DNA of 19,111 bases from DATBGS01 sp036557885 (GCA_036557885.1 DATBGS010000021.1:1-19111); one strand, 5' to 3'. Positions 7,768 to 15,756 are shown, counted from the stretch's first letter. Numbers and translations are program-made. Notes: generated from the letters alone by a model not told the origin.

Positions 7768-7851
7768 CGGAGGAGGTGGGATTCGAACCCACGGTGCTCA
7801 TCACACACGCGATTTCCAGTCGCGCCCACTAGGCCACTATGGGACTCCTCC
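7768..7851 (-). tRNA. tRNA-Ser(GGA)
   Basis: On the minus strand GGAGGAG pairs with CTCCTCC as the acceptor stem. The anticodon stem CGCGA/TCGCG encloses CTGGAAA, giving anticodon GGA for UCC/UCU. A variable arm longer than in class I tRNAs and the T-arm GTGGG-TTCGAAT-CCCAC fit serine. The discriminator is G. The following bases read CCT, so CCA is not encoded. It lies 23 bases after tRNA-Ser(CGA) and is probably co-transcribed with it. Confidence 0.95.
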
Positions 7852-7874
7852 AGAAGGTGAAGCAGAGCATATGC

Positions 7875-7960
7875 TGGCGGAGAGGGTGGGATTCGAACCC
7901 ACGAGGCTTGCGCCTACCGCTTTTCGAGAGCGGCACCATCAACCACTCGGACACCTCTCC
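7875..7960 (-). tRNA. tRNA-Ser(CGA)
   Basis: On the minus strand GGAGAGG pairs with CCTCTCC. The anticodon stem CCGCT/AGCGG encloses CTCGAAA, giving anticodon CGA for UCG. The variable arm can form a hairpin around GGCGCAAGCC. The discriminator is G and, unlike the neighbouring tRNA-Ser, CCA is encoded at 7875-7877. It is the first gene of a two-tRNA unit. Confidence 0.95.
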
Positions 7961-7977
7961 TGATGTGGTACCCGTCC

Positions 7978-8006
7978 AGTATACCATAAGCAATCGCTGG
8001 TGGCAA
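7978..8006 (-). promoter_or_regulatory. Sigma70-type promoter of the tRNA-Ser pair
   Basis: On the minus strand TTGCCA (8001-8006) and TATACT (7978-7983) are exactly 17 bases apart. The first tRNA begins 17 bases after the -10 element. It sits in the short gap behind accA. Confidence 0.7.
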
Positions 8007-8024
8007 GAGGAAAATGCCACGTAG

Positions 8025-8999
8025 CTAGCTCAGCACCGGCAGCGGCTCCTCAGAGAACTTGCCAATGGCGCGGAACTTCTCATGCCGCTGGCGCACCAGT
8101 TCATCCTGGTCCAGCTTGCTCAGTTCGTCCAGGTGTTTGCAGATGGCTGCTTTGAGCGCCCTGGCCGCTGCTTCATGATCTCGATGCGCACCACCTAGCG
8201 GCTCAGGCACAAGCTCATCCACCAATCCCAATTGATACAGTTCGCGCGCATTGACCTTCATCGCCTCGGCTGCCTGAGGCGCGTAGACCGTATCGCGCCA
8301 CAGGATCGAAGCCGCCGCTTCTGGTGCGGCGACGGTATAGATGGCAAACTCCAGCATCAACAGCCGATTCGCCACTCCCAATGCCAGCGCTCCACCGCTG
8401 CCCCCCTCACCAATCACCGCAGCCACAACGGGCACACGCAGTTGCGACATCACCAGCAAGTTTTCGGCAATCGCCTGAGATTGCCCGCGCTCCTCCGAAC
8501 TCAAGTCTGGCGAAGCGCCAGCCGTATCAATCAGCGTCACAATGGGCATGCCAAACTTTTGCGCCTGCTGCATCATCCGCAGCGCCTTGCGATAGCCCTC
8601 CGGGTGCGGCATGCCAAAGGAACACTCCAGCTTCTCTTTGGTATCGCGCCCCTTTTGATTACCAATCAGCATCACCGTGCGCCCATCCAACTGCACCAGC
8701 CCTCCCTGGATAGCCCGATCATCCCCAAAGCGGCGATCTCCGCGTAGCTCAAAATAATCATCGCAGATGAGTTTGATATAATCCAGCATGTAGGGACGAT
8801 CTCGATGGCGCGCCACCTGTACACTCTGCCAGGAGGTCAGTTTGCTATACAAGCCGGCGGTTTTTTTGTGCAGTTCCGCCTTCATGGATGCAATTTGCTC
8901 GCGCTCTTCCGGCTTGAGCCGTTCTCCTTTGCTCTCCAACTTCTGTATTTTTCGATCAAGCTCGGCAAGGGGCTTCTCAAACTCCAGATCGTAAGCCAT
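8025..8999 (-). CDS. accA: Acetyl-CoA carboxylase carboxyltransferase subunit alpha
   Basis: The protein has 324 residues. ATG 8999 was chosen because GGAGG lies seven bases upstream; a GTG at 9005 is in frame but too close to that site. The N-terminal helical region (LEFEKPLAELDRKI) and the core with RGDRRFGDD, FGMPHPEGYRKALR, IDTAGA and IGEGGSGGALALG are typical AccA. With AccD it forms the alpha2beta2 carboxyltransferase that moves CO2 from carboxybiotin to acetyl-CoA, giving malonyl-CoA for fatty acid synthesis. accD ends 43 bases upstream, so the two are almost surely co-transcribed. accB and accC are not in the window. Length and motifs are normal. Confidence 0.97.
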   Translation of the reverse strand: MAYDLEFEKPLAELDRKIQKLESKGERLKPEEREQIASMKAELHKKTAGLYSKLTSWQSVQVARHRDRPYMLDYIKLICDDYFELRGDRRFGDDRAIQGGLVQLDGRTVMLIGNQKGRDTKEKLECSFGMPHPEGYRKALRMMQQAQKFGMPIVTLIDTAGASPDLSSEERGQSQAIAENLLVMSQLRVPVVAAVIGEGGSGGALALGVANRLLMLEFAIYTVAAPEAAASILWRDTVYAPQAAEAMKVNARELYQLGLVDELVPEPLGGAHRDHEAAARALKAAICKHLDELSKLDQDELVRQRHEKFRAIGKFSEEPLPVLS

Positions 9000-9042
9000 G
9001 CACACGCCTCCACAATGGCAGAGTTATTCTTAGGAAACCTGG

Positions 9043-9975
9043 CTACCTACCTGCGTACAGGCGCAGAATACGGGCAAGAGTTGGGCGCAACAAGCGTCGT
9101 GGTACTACCTGATCAAGCATACCATGCGCCAGCACAAATTCAGCCGTGTTGGTATCTGAAGGCAGGCGCATGTGCATAAATTGCTCAATCACACGCGGTC
9201 CGGCAAAGCCAATCAGCGCTCCTGGCTCAGCCAGAATCACATCCCCAAGAAAGGCAAAGCTGGCCGAAATGCCGCCTGTCGTGGGGTCGGTCAAGAGCGA
9301 GATATAGGGCACACGCGCCTCGCCTAGCCGCGCCAGCATCGAGGACGTCTTTGCCATTTGCAGCAGCGAGAACAAGCCTTCGTGCATCCGCGCGCCGCCA
9401 GAAGCCGAAACAATCAGCAGCGCGCTCCGATCTGCCAGCGCGCGCTCCATTGTCCGCGTCAGCTTCTCGCCCACCACCGATGCCATGCTGCCCCCGATAA
9501 ATTCAAAGGCCAGCACCGCCAGGGCTAAAGGATTCCCTTCAATGGTAGCCGTCCCAACAATAACTGCTTCATTGATGCCAGTTTCCTTCCGCGCCTCTTT
9601 CAGTTTTTCCTCGTAACGCACCTCTTTCATTTTGCCATCATGGGAGGGCGAGAGGTAGACAAAGTGCAGCGGATCAACCGAGAGCAGGTGCGCATCCAAC
9701 TCCTGGAAACTACCCTCATCCACCAGGAATTCAATGCGCTCCCTGGCAGAAAGGCGAAAATGATAGCCACAGCGCAGACAGACCTTCAGATTTTTGCGCC
9801 ATTCCTTCCCAACGAGCAACTCGCGGCATTTGGGGCACTTTTCCGCCAGTTTGCCTGGCAGCGATTGTCCCACCGCTGGTGAAAGGTCATCCGTACCCTG
9901 TCTCAGCATCCCGTCAGAAAGCGAAAGATCGGCTCTATCTCTTGAAATGGCGCACGCTCCGTTTCTCCAACCCAA
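9043..9975 (-). CDS. accD: Acetyl-CoA carboxylase carboxyltransferase subunit beta
   Basis: The frame allows 310 residues from TTG 9975; an in-frame ATG at 9909 would give 288. Neither has a strong Shine-Dalgarno site, so the start is uncertain. A zinc ribbon with C47-x2-C50 and C66-x2-C69 (numbering from TTG) is followed by the crotonase-like carboxyltransferase domain with SASGGARMHEG, LLTDPTTGGISAS and GFAGPRVIEQ, all AccD hallmarks. The subunit binds carboxybiotin and pairs with AccA, encoded 43 bases downstream. A TACAAT hexamer on the minus strand at 9992-9997 would give a very short leader for the TTG start. Function sure, start not. Confidence 0.95.
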   Translation of the reverse strand: MGWRNGACAISRDRADLSLSDGMLRQGTDDLSPAVGQSLPGKLAEKCPKCRELLVGKEWRKNLKVCLRCGYHFRLSARERIEFLVDEGSFQELDAHLLSVDPLHFVYLSPSHDGKMKEVRYEEKLKEARKETGINEAVIVGTATIEGNPLALAVLAFEFIGGSMASVVGEKLTRTMERALADRSALLIVSASGGARMHEGLFSLLQMAKTSSMLARLGEARVPYISLLTDPTTGGISASFAFLGDVILAEPGALIGFAGPRVIEQFMHMRLPSDTNTAEFVLAHGMLDQVVPRRLLRPTLARILRLYAGR

Positions 9976-9991
9976 CCAGTAGTTTCCCAGT

Positions 9992-9997
9992 ATTGTA
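9992..9997 (-). promoter_or_regulatory. Candidate -10 element upstream of accD
   Basis: The minus strand reads TACAAT here, but the hexamer 17 bases upstream does not resemble TTGACA. If used, transcription would begin close to the TTG start of accD and leave only a short leader. Weak evidence. Confidence 0.3.
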
Positions 9998-10167
9998 CAC
10001 GTTCCTGAACCCTGTGGTACTTTTGCGCAGACCTACGCCCAACACGCCTGCGCGGGCGCAAATATCTGCCACACAGCATACATGGCCTGTCAAGCGGGGG
10101 GGCCGCCAGGGAAGAACTGCACTGGCGATACCTTCCAGGCGTCACCGTTTCTTCGTCGCCATATTCT

Positions 10168-11502
10168 CTAGGCGCTGTCTGAGGCAAACAGCGCCCGCAC
10201 AAACGCCTCCGGGTCGAAAGGCGCCAGGTCGCCAAGGCGCTCGCCCGTGCCGATAAACTTGATCGGCACCCCCAATTCTTCCGAGATCGAAAAGACAATG
10301 CCCCCGCGCGCTGTCCCATCCAGCTTGGTCAGTACCAGGCCCGTCAAGCCAATATCTTCCACAAACTTTTTGGCCTGAAGCAGCGCGTTCTGCCCGGTGG
10401 TAGCATCCACCACGAGCAGTACCTCATGAGGTGCTTGCGCATCTTTCCTGCCAAGTACCTTGGTAATCTTTTTTAGCTCCTCCATCAGATTAAATTTCGT
10501 CTGGAGGCGGCCCGCAGTATCAATGATCAGCACATCGCAGTGCCGATTTTCAGCAGCATCCACCGCGTCAAAGACCACCGCGCCGGGGTCAGCGCCGTGC
10601 TGGTGACTCACCACCGGCACATTCACACGCTCGCCCCAAATCTTGAGTTGTTCCGTTGCCGCCGCCCGAAACGTATCGCCAGCGGCCAGCAGCACCCGAT
10701 GGCCCTGCTTCTTGAGCAGCGCCGTTAATTTGGCAATCGTGGTCGTCTTGCCCACGCCATTGACGCCAATCACCAGAATTACCGTCAGGCGGCCCGGCTC
10801 GACAAAGCGCAGCGGCGCAGCATCGCCAAGCAAAATAAGCAGTTCTTCTTCCAGCGCATCGCGCACATCTCGCGCATCTTTCAGCCCGGCGTAGGCCACG
10901 CGCTCTTTCAGCGTCGCAATCAGCCGCTCCGTCACCGTCACGCCAACATCGGCAGTAATCAGCGTTTCTTCCAGATCATCCCAGAGCTGATCGTCAATTT
11001 TGCCGCGCTGAAATGCCTCGCTGACCTGCCCAAACATCTGACGGGTGCGCGTCAGACTCTTGGCAAAAGGATTGCGGAAGAGCCGAAAGCCACCCTTCTC
11101 CTGCTCCTCTTCTTCGGCCTCCATCTCGTCCTCCCACGCCTCTTTTGTCTGAGACTTGGGGGCGACAGCAGACGTTGCTGGGGGAGCAGGAGGAACAATG
11201 GGGGGTACTGCCGGTGTCACAGGGGCGGGCCTGGTTTGCGCGACTGGCGGCGCCGGAACCGCTGGCCTGGGTTGCACAGGCGGTGCTACCGGGGGTGCCG
11301 ACTGAGGTGTTTTCGATTGAACAGGCGGTGAAACAGCCGGAGATACAGAAGCGGCGGGATTGGACGGGGCCGGGGGCTGTGGAGCAGGTGGCTTCTCTTT
11401 TTGCTCTGGCTGTGCCTCTTGCTCCTGCCCAGCCGATTCATCAGAAGATTTATGCCGAAAAAGTCCTTGCCGGAAGCGATTGATCACCGTGTCGCCTGCC
11501 AT
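10168..11502 (-). CDS. ftsY: Signal recognition particle receptor FtsY
   Basis: The protein has 444 residues; E. coli FtsY has about 500 and many bacterial forms about 300. Residues 31-117 are a Pro/Ala/Val-rich linker and 121-137 an acidic stretch, together standing in for the A domain that contacts membrane. Residues about 145-444 are the NG domain: helical N part, G1 GVNGVGKTTT (246-255), DTFRAAA, DTAGR (328-332), TKLDG (392-396) and GTGE (418-421). It binds the SRP protein Ffh in a GTP-dependent way and docks ribosome-nascent chains at the membrane. GGTGA lies just before the ATG. The zinc-ribbon gene lies 115 bases upstream and accD 192 bases downstream. The first residues MAGDTVINRFRQGLF could form an amphipathic membrane anchor. 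Confidence 0.97.
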   Translation of the reverse strand: MAGDTVINRFRQGLFRHKSSDESAGQEQEAQPEQKEKPPAPQPPAPSNPAASVSPAVSPPVQSKTPQSAPPVAPPVQPRPAVPAPPVAQTRPAPVTPAVPPIVPPAPPATSAVAPKSQTKEAWEDEMEAEEEEQEKGGFRLFRNPFAKSLTRTRQMFGQVSEAFQRGKIDDQLWDDLEETLITADVGVTVTERLIATLKERVAYAGLKDARDVRDALEEELLILLGDAAPLRFVEPGRLTVILVIGVNGVGKTTTIAKLTALLKKQGHRVLLAAGDTFRAAATEQLKIWGERVNVPVVSHQHGADPGAVVFDAVDAAENRHCDVLIIDTAGRLQTKFNLMEELKKITKVLGRKDAQAPHEVLLVVDATTGQNALLQAKKFVEDIGLTGLVLTKLDGTARGGIVFSISEELGVPIKFIGTGERLGDLAPFDPEAFVRALFASDSA

Positions 11503-11570
11503 CCTTTCACCAGATGCACCACGAGAAGGCCCCTTTGTGGAGAGATAAAGAAAATGAAGACAGAGAATCA

Positions 11571-11602
11571 GCCTCCGGCCCGCATCCTACATTACCGGAG
11601 GC
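11571..11602 (-). terminator. Hairpin behind the zinc-ribbon gene, candidate terminator
   Basis: GCCTCCGG and CCGGAGGC form a perfect 8-base stem around a 16-base loop, starting 15 bases after the stop codon of the zinc-ribbon gene. The sequence that follows on the minus strand is T-rich but interrupted, so termination may be partial. It separates the small gene from ftsY. Confidence 0.45.
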
Positions 11603-11617
11603 AGAAACTACCGCGTA

Positions 11618-11830
11618 TTAGCGGTTACTGCGATAGTTGTGCAAGGAACCATCGCTGATTGGCTCGTTGATGATGATGTCACCATTACGGATTTTGATGT
11701 TGTACAAGCAGCCTGGATTCGTGCAAACCCATGCCTTGTACTCGATCGAAGCCCCCTGGCTCCCAAAATCAGAGAGCGGCACTAAGTCGCCCTCACCGCA
11801 CTTACGGCAACGAGGAAAAATTAATTCCAT
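11618..11830 (-). CDS. Small zinc-ribbon protein of unknown function
   Basis: The protein has 70 residues from ATG 11830, preceded by AAGGAGG at a good distance. It contains C8-x2-C11-G near the N-terminus and C36-x4-C41 later, a zinc-ribbon layout, with a beta-rich middle. I do not recognise a named family. Small zinc ribbons of this kind are often nucleic acid or protein binding, but that is only a guess here. It is followed by a hairpin and then ftsY in the same orientation. The good ribosome binding site, own candidate promoter and paired cysteines support a real gene. Confidence 0.75.
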   Translation of the reverse strand: MELIFPRCRKCGEGDLVPLSDFGSQGASIEYKAWVCTNPGCLYNIKIRNGDIIINEPISDGSLHNYRSNR

Positions 11831-11901
11831 AGCCGTTCGCCTCCTTCCTGCTCAAGGATTCTTCAATCGCGCGCACTGCCCGCCAACCAACCCTGGCAGC
11901 C

Positions 11902-11921
11902 GGGCGTAGGGGAGGGGAGGG
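11902..11921 (+). other. Potential G-quadruplex motif
   Basis: The plus strand shows the pattern G3-N4-G4-N1-G4-N1-G3, which satisfies the usual quadruplex rule with two one-base loops. It lies in the leader of the zinc-ribbon gene, with the G-rich strand being the template for that gene. Confidence 0.6.
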
Positions 11922-11985
11922 AGAGCCAAACGTAGCCCGCCACCGCTTCGTCCACACCCCATGCGTCACACAGTAAACCAAAGCT

Positions 11986-12014
11986 ACTATATCACAAAAC
12001 TTGCATCTTGTGCA
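11986..12014 (-). promoter_or_regulatory. Candidate promoter of the zinc-ribbon gene
   Basis: On the minus strand TGCACA (12009-12014) and TATAGT (11986-11991) are 17 bases apart. The -10 match is good and the -35 match moderate. The leader would be about 150 bases long. Confidence 0.4.
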
Positions 12015-12186
12015 TCTTTTGTGCTTCTGCAAGCCCCACCTCTCGAAGCATGACCACACAGCGCATATCAGCCTTCATTTCACCGGGCCATGAGATAGAA
12101 TGCCAGCAACGCTTGCCCTGGTCCCATCGCTGCTTCTCTGCGGCGTTAGACAAGGCAGCAATCATTGTAAATAGGAGCATCCATAT

Positions 12187-13512
12187 ATGCCTGAAATACT
12201 TCATCCCGATCTTCTCTGGCACGAGGGACGTTTCCAGCCAGATCATTGCCTGCTCATAGAAAACGGCAGCATCCAGCAGATCGGCTCATCCGCTGATGTG
12301 CTGGCAGCCTCCCCCCGTGCCCAGCACACACGCTTAGCGCAGCAAGCCCTTGTGCCTGGCACCATCAACGCGCATAACCACTCGTTTCAATCACTGGTGC
12401 GCGGCTTTGGCGATGATCTGCCTTTCTTCCAGTGGCGCGACCAGGGCATTTATCGCTATTCGCTCAACCTTGATGAAGAAGGCGTTTATACCGGCGCGCT
12501 GCTGGCCTTTGGCGAGATGCTGCGCTACGGCGTGACCACTGTGGTTGATTTCTTTTATCTGCATCACGAAAGCAACGCCCATGATCTGGCGATCATGCGC
12601 GCCGCCCAGGATGTGGGTATTCGCCTTGTGCTGGCGCGCTGCCTCTATAGCTGGGAAACCGGCCCCCGCCCGTACCGCGAGAGCCTGGAGGATGCTGTAG
12701 CGCGCACCCGTGAACTAGCCCACCTCGCCCGCGAGCGCGACGATGGGCGCAGCCTCATCACCATTCATCCCGCGCCCCACAGCCCACACGCTGCCTCGCC
12801 AGAGATGATCGTTGCCGGGCATCGGCTGGCCGTTGAACTGGATACGCCATTTCATATTCATGTCTCCGAAGGGCAATACGAAGTGGAGATGATCCAGAAA
12901 GAGTACGGCTTGACGCCTATCCGCTGGCTGGATGCGCTGGGGGTGCTGGATGACCGCGCCATTCTCGTGCATGCGGTCTGGGCCACGCCAGAAGAGATTG
13001 CCTTGATGGGCGAGCGGCGCGTCCACCTGGCCTATAACCCGGCCAGCAACATGTTTCTGGGCGATGGCATCACCAATATCCCCGCAATGGTGGCCGCAGG
13101 AGTGCGCGTGGCGCTGGGCAGCGATGGCGGATGCAGCAACAACCGCACCAGCGTCTTTGATGAGATGCGCACCTGCGCGCTGCTCCAGAAAGTGAATCGG
13201 CTGGATGGAGCCACCCTGAGCGCCGAGGAGGTCTTTGGCATGGGCACCGCCAACGGTGGCAGCGCCCTGCGCCTGCCGATTGGCGAGCTTGCGCCGGGGA
13301 AACGCGCCGATCTGGTGGCGCTGGATATGACCGATATTTCGCTCCAGCCGCCCAATCGCCTGATCAAAAATATCGTGTATGCTATGTCACCCCAGGCCAT
13401 CACGGGTGTCTGGGTGGACGGCGAGGCGCGTCTACGCGACGGCGAACTAACGGGCAACGTGACGCTGCGCGAGATTGGGCAGCGCGTGCGGGCGCTGACC
13501 GCGCAGTGGTAG
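12187..13512 (+). CDS. ATZ/TRZ-family amidohydrolase (metal-dependent deaminase or hydrolase)
   Basis: The protein has 441 residues, typical for the family, from ATG 12187 with AGGAG nine bases upstream. Metal and catalytic residues of the amidohydrolase superfamily are visible: H63-x-H65 in NAHNHSF, H225 in HIHVSE with E228, H262 in LVHAVW and D312 in LGSDGG. The flanking small beta domain is formed by residues 1-55 and the C-terminus (GKRADLVALD). Relatives deaminate or hydrolyse ring nitrogen compounds such as guanine, S-adenosylhomocysteine or triazines. The substrate cannot be read from the sequence. An M20 carbamoylase-like gene follows after 129 bases on the same strand, suggesting two hydrolytic steps in breakdown of a nitrogen ring or ureide. 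Confidence 0.88.
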   Translation: MPEILHPDLLWHEGRFQPDHCLLIENGSIQQIGSSADVLAASPRAQHTRLAQQALVPGTINAHNHSFQSLVRGFGDDLPFFQWRDQGIYRYSLNLDEEGVYTGALLAFGEMLRYGVTTVVDFFYLHHESNAHDLAIMRAAQDVGIRLVLARCLYSWETGPRPYRESLEDAVARTRELAHLARERDDGRSLITIHPAPHSPHAASPEMIVAGHRLAVELDTPFHIHVSEGQYEVEMIQKEYGLTPIRWLDALGVLDDRAILVHAVWATPEEIALMGERRVHLAYNPASNMFLGDGITNIPAMVAAGVRVALGSDGGCSNNRTSVFDEMRTCALLQKVNRLDGATLSAEEVFGMGTANGGSALRLPIGELAPGKRADLVALDMTDISLQPPNRLIKNIVYAMSPQAITGVWVDGEARLRDGELTGNVTLREIGQRVRALTAQW

Positions 13513-13641
13513 CTGCCTGGAGCATCCGGCCTCCAGACCATACACATCTGCCATACCCATCTTGTGAGGCAATCTGCTGCAAAGTTTAAGGCTGAAAAGT
13601 TTTCGTTTGAGCCTGAAATATTTGGGAAGGAACACGACAGC

Positions 13642-14895
13642 ATGACAGACCAGAAGCGCCGCCTGGCGCTCAATACCGAGCGCATCCAGGCCAGGATTGA
13701 TGCCCTGGCACGCCTGACCATGCCAGACCGCCCCTATACCCGGCGTTCTTTTACTCCGCTGTATCAGCAGGGGCGCGAACTGGTGGCAGACTGGATGCGT
13801 GAGGCAGGCTTAAGCGTGGCAATGGACAGCGCCGCTAATCTGAGCGGCTTGCGTGCAGGAAGCGTGTCCGGTCTGCGCCCCATTGCCATTGGGTCACATA
13901 CCGATACAGTTCCGGGTGGCGGGCGCTTTGATGGCATTATAGGCGTCGTCGCCGCCCTTGAGATTGCGCGCTGCCTGCACGAGCAAAACATCCGCTTGCG
14001 CCACCCGCTGGAAGTCTTTGATTACCTGGCCGAAGAACCCAGCGAATTTGGCCTCTCCACCATCGGCAGCCGCGCTATGGCCGGGGCGCTGACGCCGGAG
14101 CATCTTCAGTTGAGCGACCCAACCGGGCGCACCCTGGCCGAAGGCATCGCCCAGATGGGCGGCGACTCGACACGCCTGCACGCAGCCCAACGCGCGCCGG
14201 GAGCTTTTGCTCTCTCCCTGGAACTGCATATCGAACAGGGGCCAACCCTGGAGGCGGCAGGCATCCCCATCGGGGTTGTCACCGGGCTGGTGGGCATCCA
14301 TCGCGCCGAGATTGTGCTGGAGGGCCAGGCCAACCACGCGGGCACCACGCCCATGCACCTGCGCCACGATGCGCTGGCTGGCGCCGCCGAGATCATCCTG
14401 GCGCTGGAATCGCTCTGCCGCGCCACGACTGGCCGGGGTGTCGGAACCATCGGCAGCATCAGCGCTTCCCCCAATGCCAGCAACGTCATCGCTGGCACTG
14501 TCGAACTGGTTGCCGAATGGCGCAGCATAGACCCTGTGCTGCTGGCAGAACTGGCGCGACACATCGAAACGAGCATCCGTGAGATTGCCACCCGGCGCGG
14601 CTTGACCGCGCGCTTTGACCCGCTTTCAGACACCGAGCCAATTCAAGTGCCTGCCAACGTGCAGCAACTGCTTCAGGAAACCTGCCAGATGCTGGGGCTT
14701 CAGACACTCAGCCTGCCCAGCGGCGCGGGGCACGATACCAACCACATCGCGCTGCTGGCCCCTGCCGGAATGGTCTTTATCCCCAGTCGTGGCGGGCGCA
14801 GCCATTGCCCGGAGGAATGGTCGGAGATCGAGGCCATTGTCCAGGGGATACAAGTGCTGGGAGAAGCGCTGCTGGCATTCGATGGCACTCACTAA
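13642..14895 (+). CDS. M20-family N-carbamoyl-amino acid hydrolase / allantoate amidohydrolase-like
   Basis: The protein has 417 residues, normal for the family. ATG 13642 was chosen because AAGGAA lies about nine bases upstream; an earlier ATG at 13564 has no such site. Metal ligands of the family are visible: H86 in GSHTDTVPGGGRFDG, D97, the E131-E132 pair, H195 in HIEQGP and H388 in RSHCPEEW. The GQANHAGTTPM segment of the lid/dimerisation domain is also clear. Such enzymes split N-carbamoyl-L-amino acids, beta-ureidopropionate or allantoate, releasing CO2 and ammonia. Together with the preceding amidohydrolase it probably feeds nitrogen salvage. Substrate cannot be decided. It ends 32 bases from the convergent Rieske gene. 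Confidence 0.9.
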   Translation: MTDQKRRLALNTERIQARIDALARLTMPDRPYTRRSFTPLYQQGRELVADWMREAGLSVAMDSAANLSGLRAGSVSGLRPIAIGSHTDTVPGGGRFDGIIGVVAALEIARCLHEQNIRLRHPLEVFDYLAEEPSEFGLSTIGSRAMAGALTPEHLQLSDPTGRTLAEGIAQMGGDSTRLHAAQRAPGAFALSLELHIEQGPTLEAAGIPIGVVTGLVGIHRAEIVLEGQANHAGTTPMHLRHDALAGAAEIILALESLCRATTGRGVGTIGSISASPNASNVIAGTVELVAEWRSIDPVLLAELARHIETSIREIATRRGLTARFDPLSDTEPIQVPANVQQLLQETCQMLGLQTLSLPSGAGHDTNHIALLAPAGMVFIPSRGGRSHCPEEWSEIEAIVQGIQVLGEALLAFDGTH

Positions 14896-14899
14896 ACCT

Positions 14900-14914
14900 G
14901 CGCTCAATCAGCGC
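14900..14914. terminator. Small hairpin between convergent genes
   Basis: GCGCT-CAATC-AGCGC forms a five-base stem in the 32-base gap between two converging stop codons. No T-run follows, so a terminator role is only suggested by position. Confidence 0.25.
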
Positions 14915-14927
14915 TTATCATCAGCGC

Positions 14928-15737
14928 CTAATATTGCGCGGGGTCGCTGCTGGAGCGTGGGGTAGGAACCTGCACCCAGACCTTCCCCTCCTGCACCTGC
15001 ACATTCATTCTGGGAAGCGAGCGTATATAGTTTTTGCTCTGATCTGCAACCTTGCCATAGCGCGTGAAGGCGCCATCGTGACAGGGGCAATGCAGCATGC
15101 GGTCATTGCTGTTCCAGGCCACAATGCAGCCCATATGGGTGCAGGCAGCAGACATAGCGATCCACTCTGGCTCTGGCTCGCCGTCGTCCTGATCGTTTAC
15201 CTCATCGTTGCGAAAAACATAGCCAACGATAGTGTCGGTGCGGAACTGACGCATCTGACCAGGGACAATCTCGGCAACGTCAGCCACAGGCAGCCAATCC
15301 TTGCCAAGACCAACCAGGGGCGTATCTTGCCAGGCTGAAGATGTCTGTGCCGAGGCAATTTTCTGCTCAACAACGCCGCCAAGCACCGCTCCGGCAGCCA
15401 GCCCGGCAGCGGCAGAAAGACCAGAGGTCAGAAGCGAGCGGCGCGAAACCTGCTTTCCTCTGGGAGCTGGTAGCAAAGCGCGGAGCCAGCGCCGCCGTCC
15501 GCTGATTTCCTGTTCAAGCTGTGCAGAAAGACGCGCGGCAAATTCAGGAGTAGGTTCAGCAGCCCCAGGCGAGGCTGCGCGAAAAAACGCGGCCATCCGA
15601 TAGGCTTTGGCCTGGCCGGGCGTCATGCGGCGCGGCCTGCGGGGGCGCTTTTCCTGTTGCAAACGCTCCAGGTGGCGCTCAAACTCCAGGTAATATTCTA
15701 CCCGCTCTGCTTCGTGTTCGTTCTCAGTGCCGCTCAT
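14928..15737 (-). CDS. Rieske [2Fe-2S] protein with long cytoplasmic N-terminus; possible anti-sigma partner
   Basis: The protein has 269 residues from ATG 15737, preceded by GGGAAG; the upstream ATG 15770 would overlap the sigma gene. Residues 198-223 contain C199-T-H201-M-G-C204 and C217-P-C219-H220, the complete Rieske cluster and disulfide set. A Tat-like anchor (SRRSLLTSGL, 98-107, then a hydrophobic Ala/Gly/Leu stretch to about 123) lies in the middle, not at the N-terminus as in ordinary Rieske proteins. The 97 residues before it are charged and helical, and PTPEFAARLSAQLEQEI resembles the pre-membrane segment of many anti-sigma factors. The ECF sigma gene ends only 19 bases upstream. 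I infer a membrane protein with its Rieske domain outside, perhaps controlling the sigma factor. No cytochrome b gene is adjacent. Confidence 0.9.
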   Translation of the reverse strand: MSGTENEHEAERVEYYLEFERHLERLQQEKRPRRPRRMTPGQAKAYRMAAFFRAASPGAAEPTPEFAARLSAQLEQEISGRRRWLRALLPAPRGKQVSRRSLLTSGLSAAAGLAAGAVLGGVVEQKIASAQTSSAWQDTPLVGLGKDWLPVADVAEIVPGQMRQFRTDTIVGYVFRNDEVNDQDDGEPEPEWIAMSAACTHMGCIVAWNSNDRMLHCPCHDGAFTRYGKVADQSKNYIRSLPRMNVQVQEGKVWVQVPTPRSSSDPAQY

Positions 15738-15756
15738 GTCTGTTTCTTCCCAGCCG

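Larger units (their letters stand above)
11831..12186. other. 356-bp divergent intergenic region
   Basis: This gap lies between the minus-strand zinc-ribbon gene and the plus-strand amidohydrolase gene. It holds a G-rich run (11902-11921), a candidate minus-strand promoter (11986-12014) and a duplicated AAGATGCA on the minus strand overlapping the -35 area. On the plus side a TAGAAT lies around 12095 without a convincing -35. No further gene is supported. Confidence 0.6.

Noticed and set aside
12140..12175. TTAGAC and TAAATA as a promoter for the amidohydrolase gene
   Set aside because: The -10 candidate directly abuts the ribosome binding site, leaving no room for a transcription start upstream of it.
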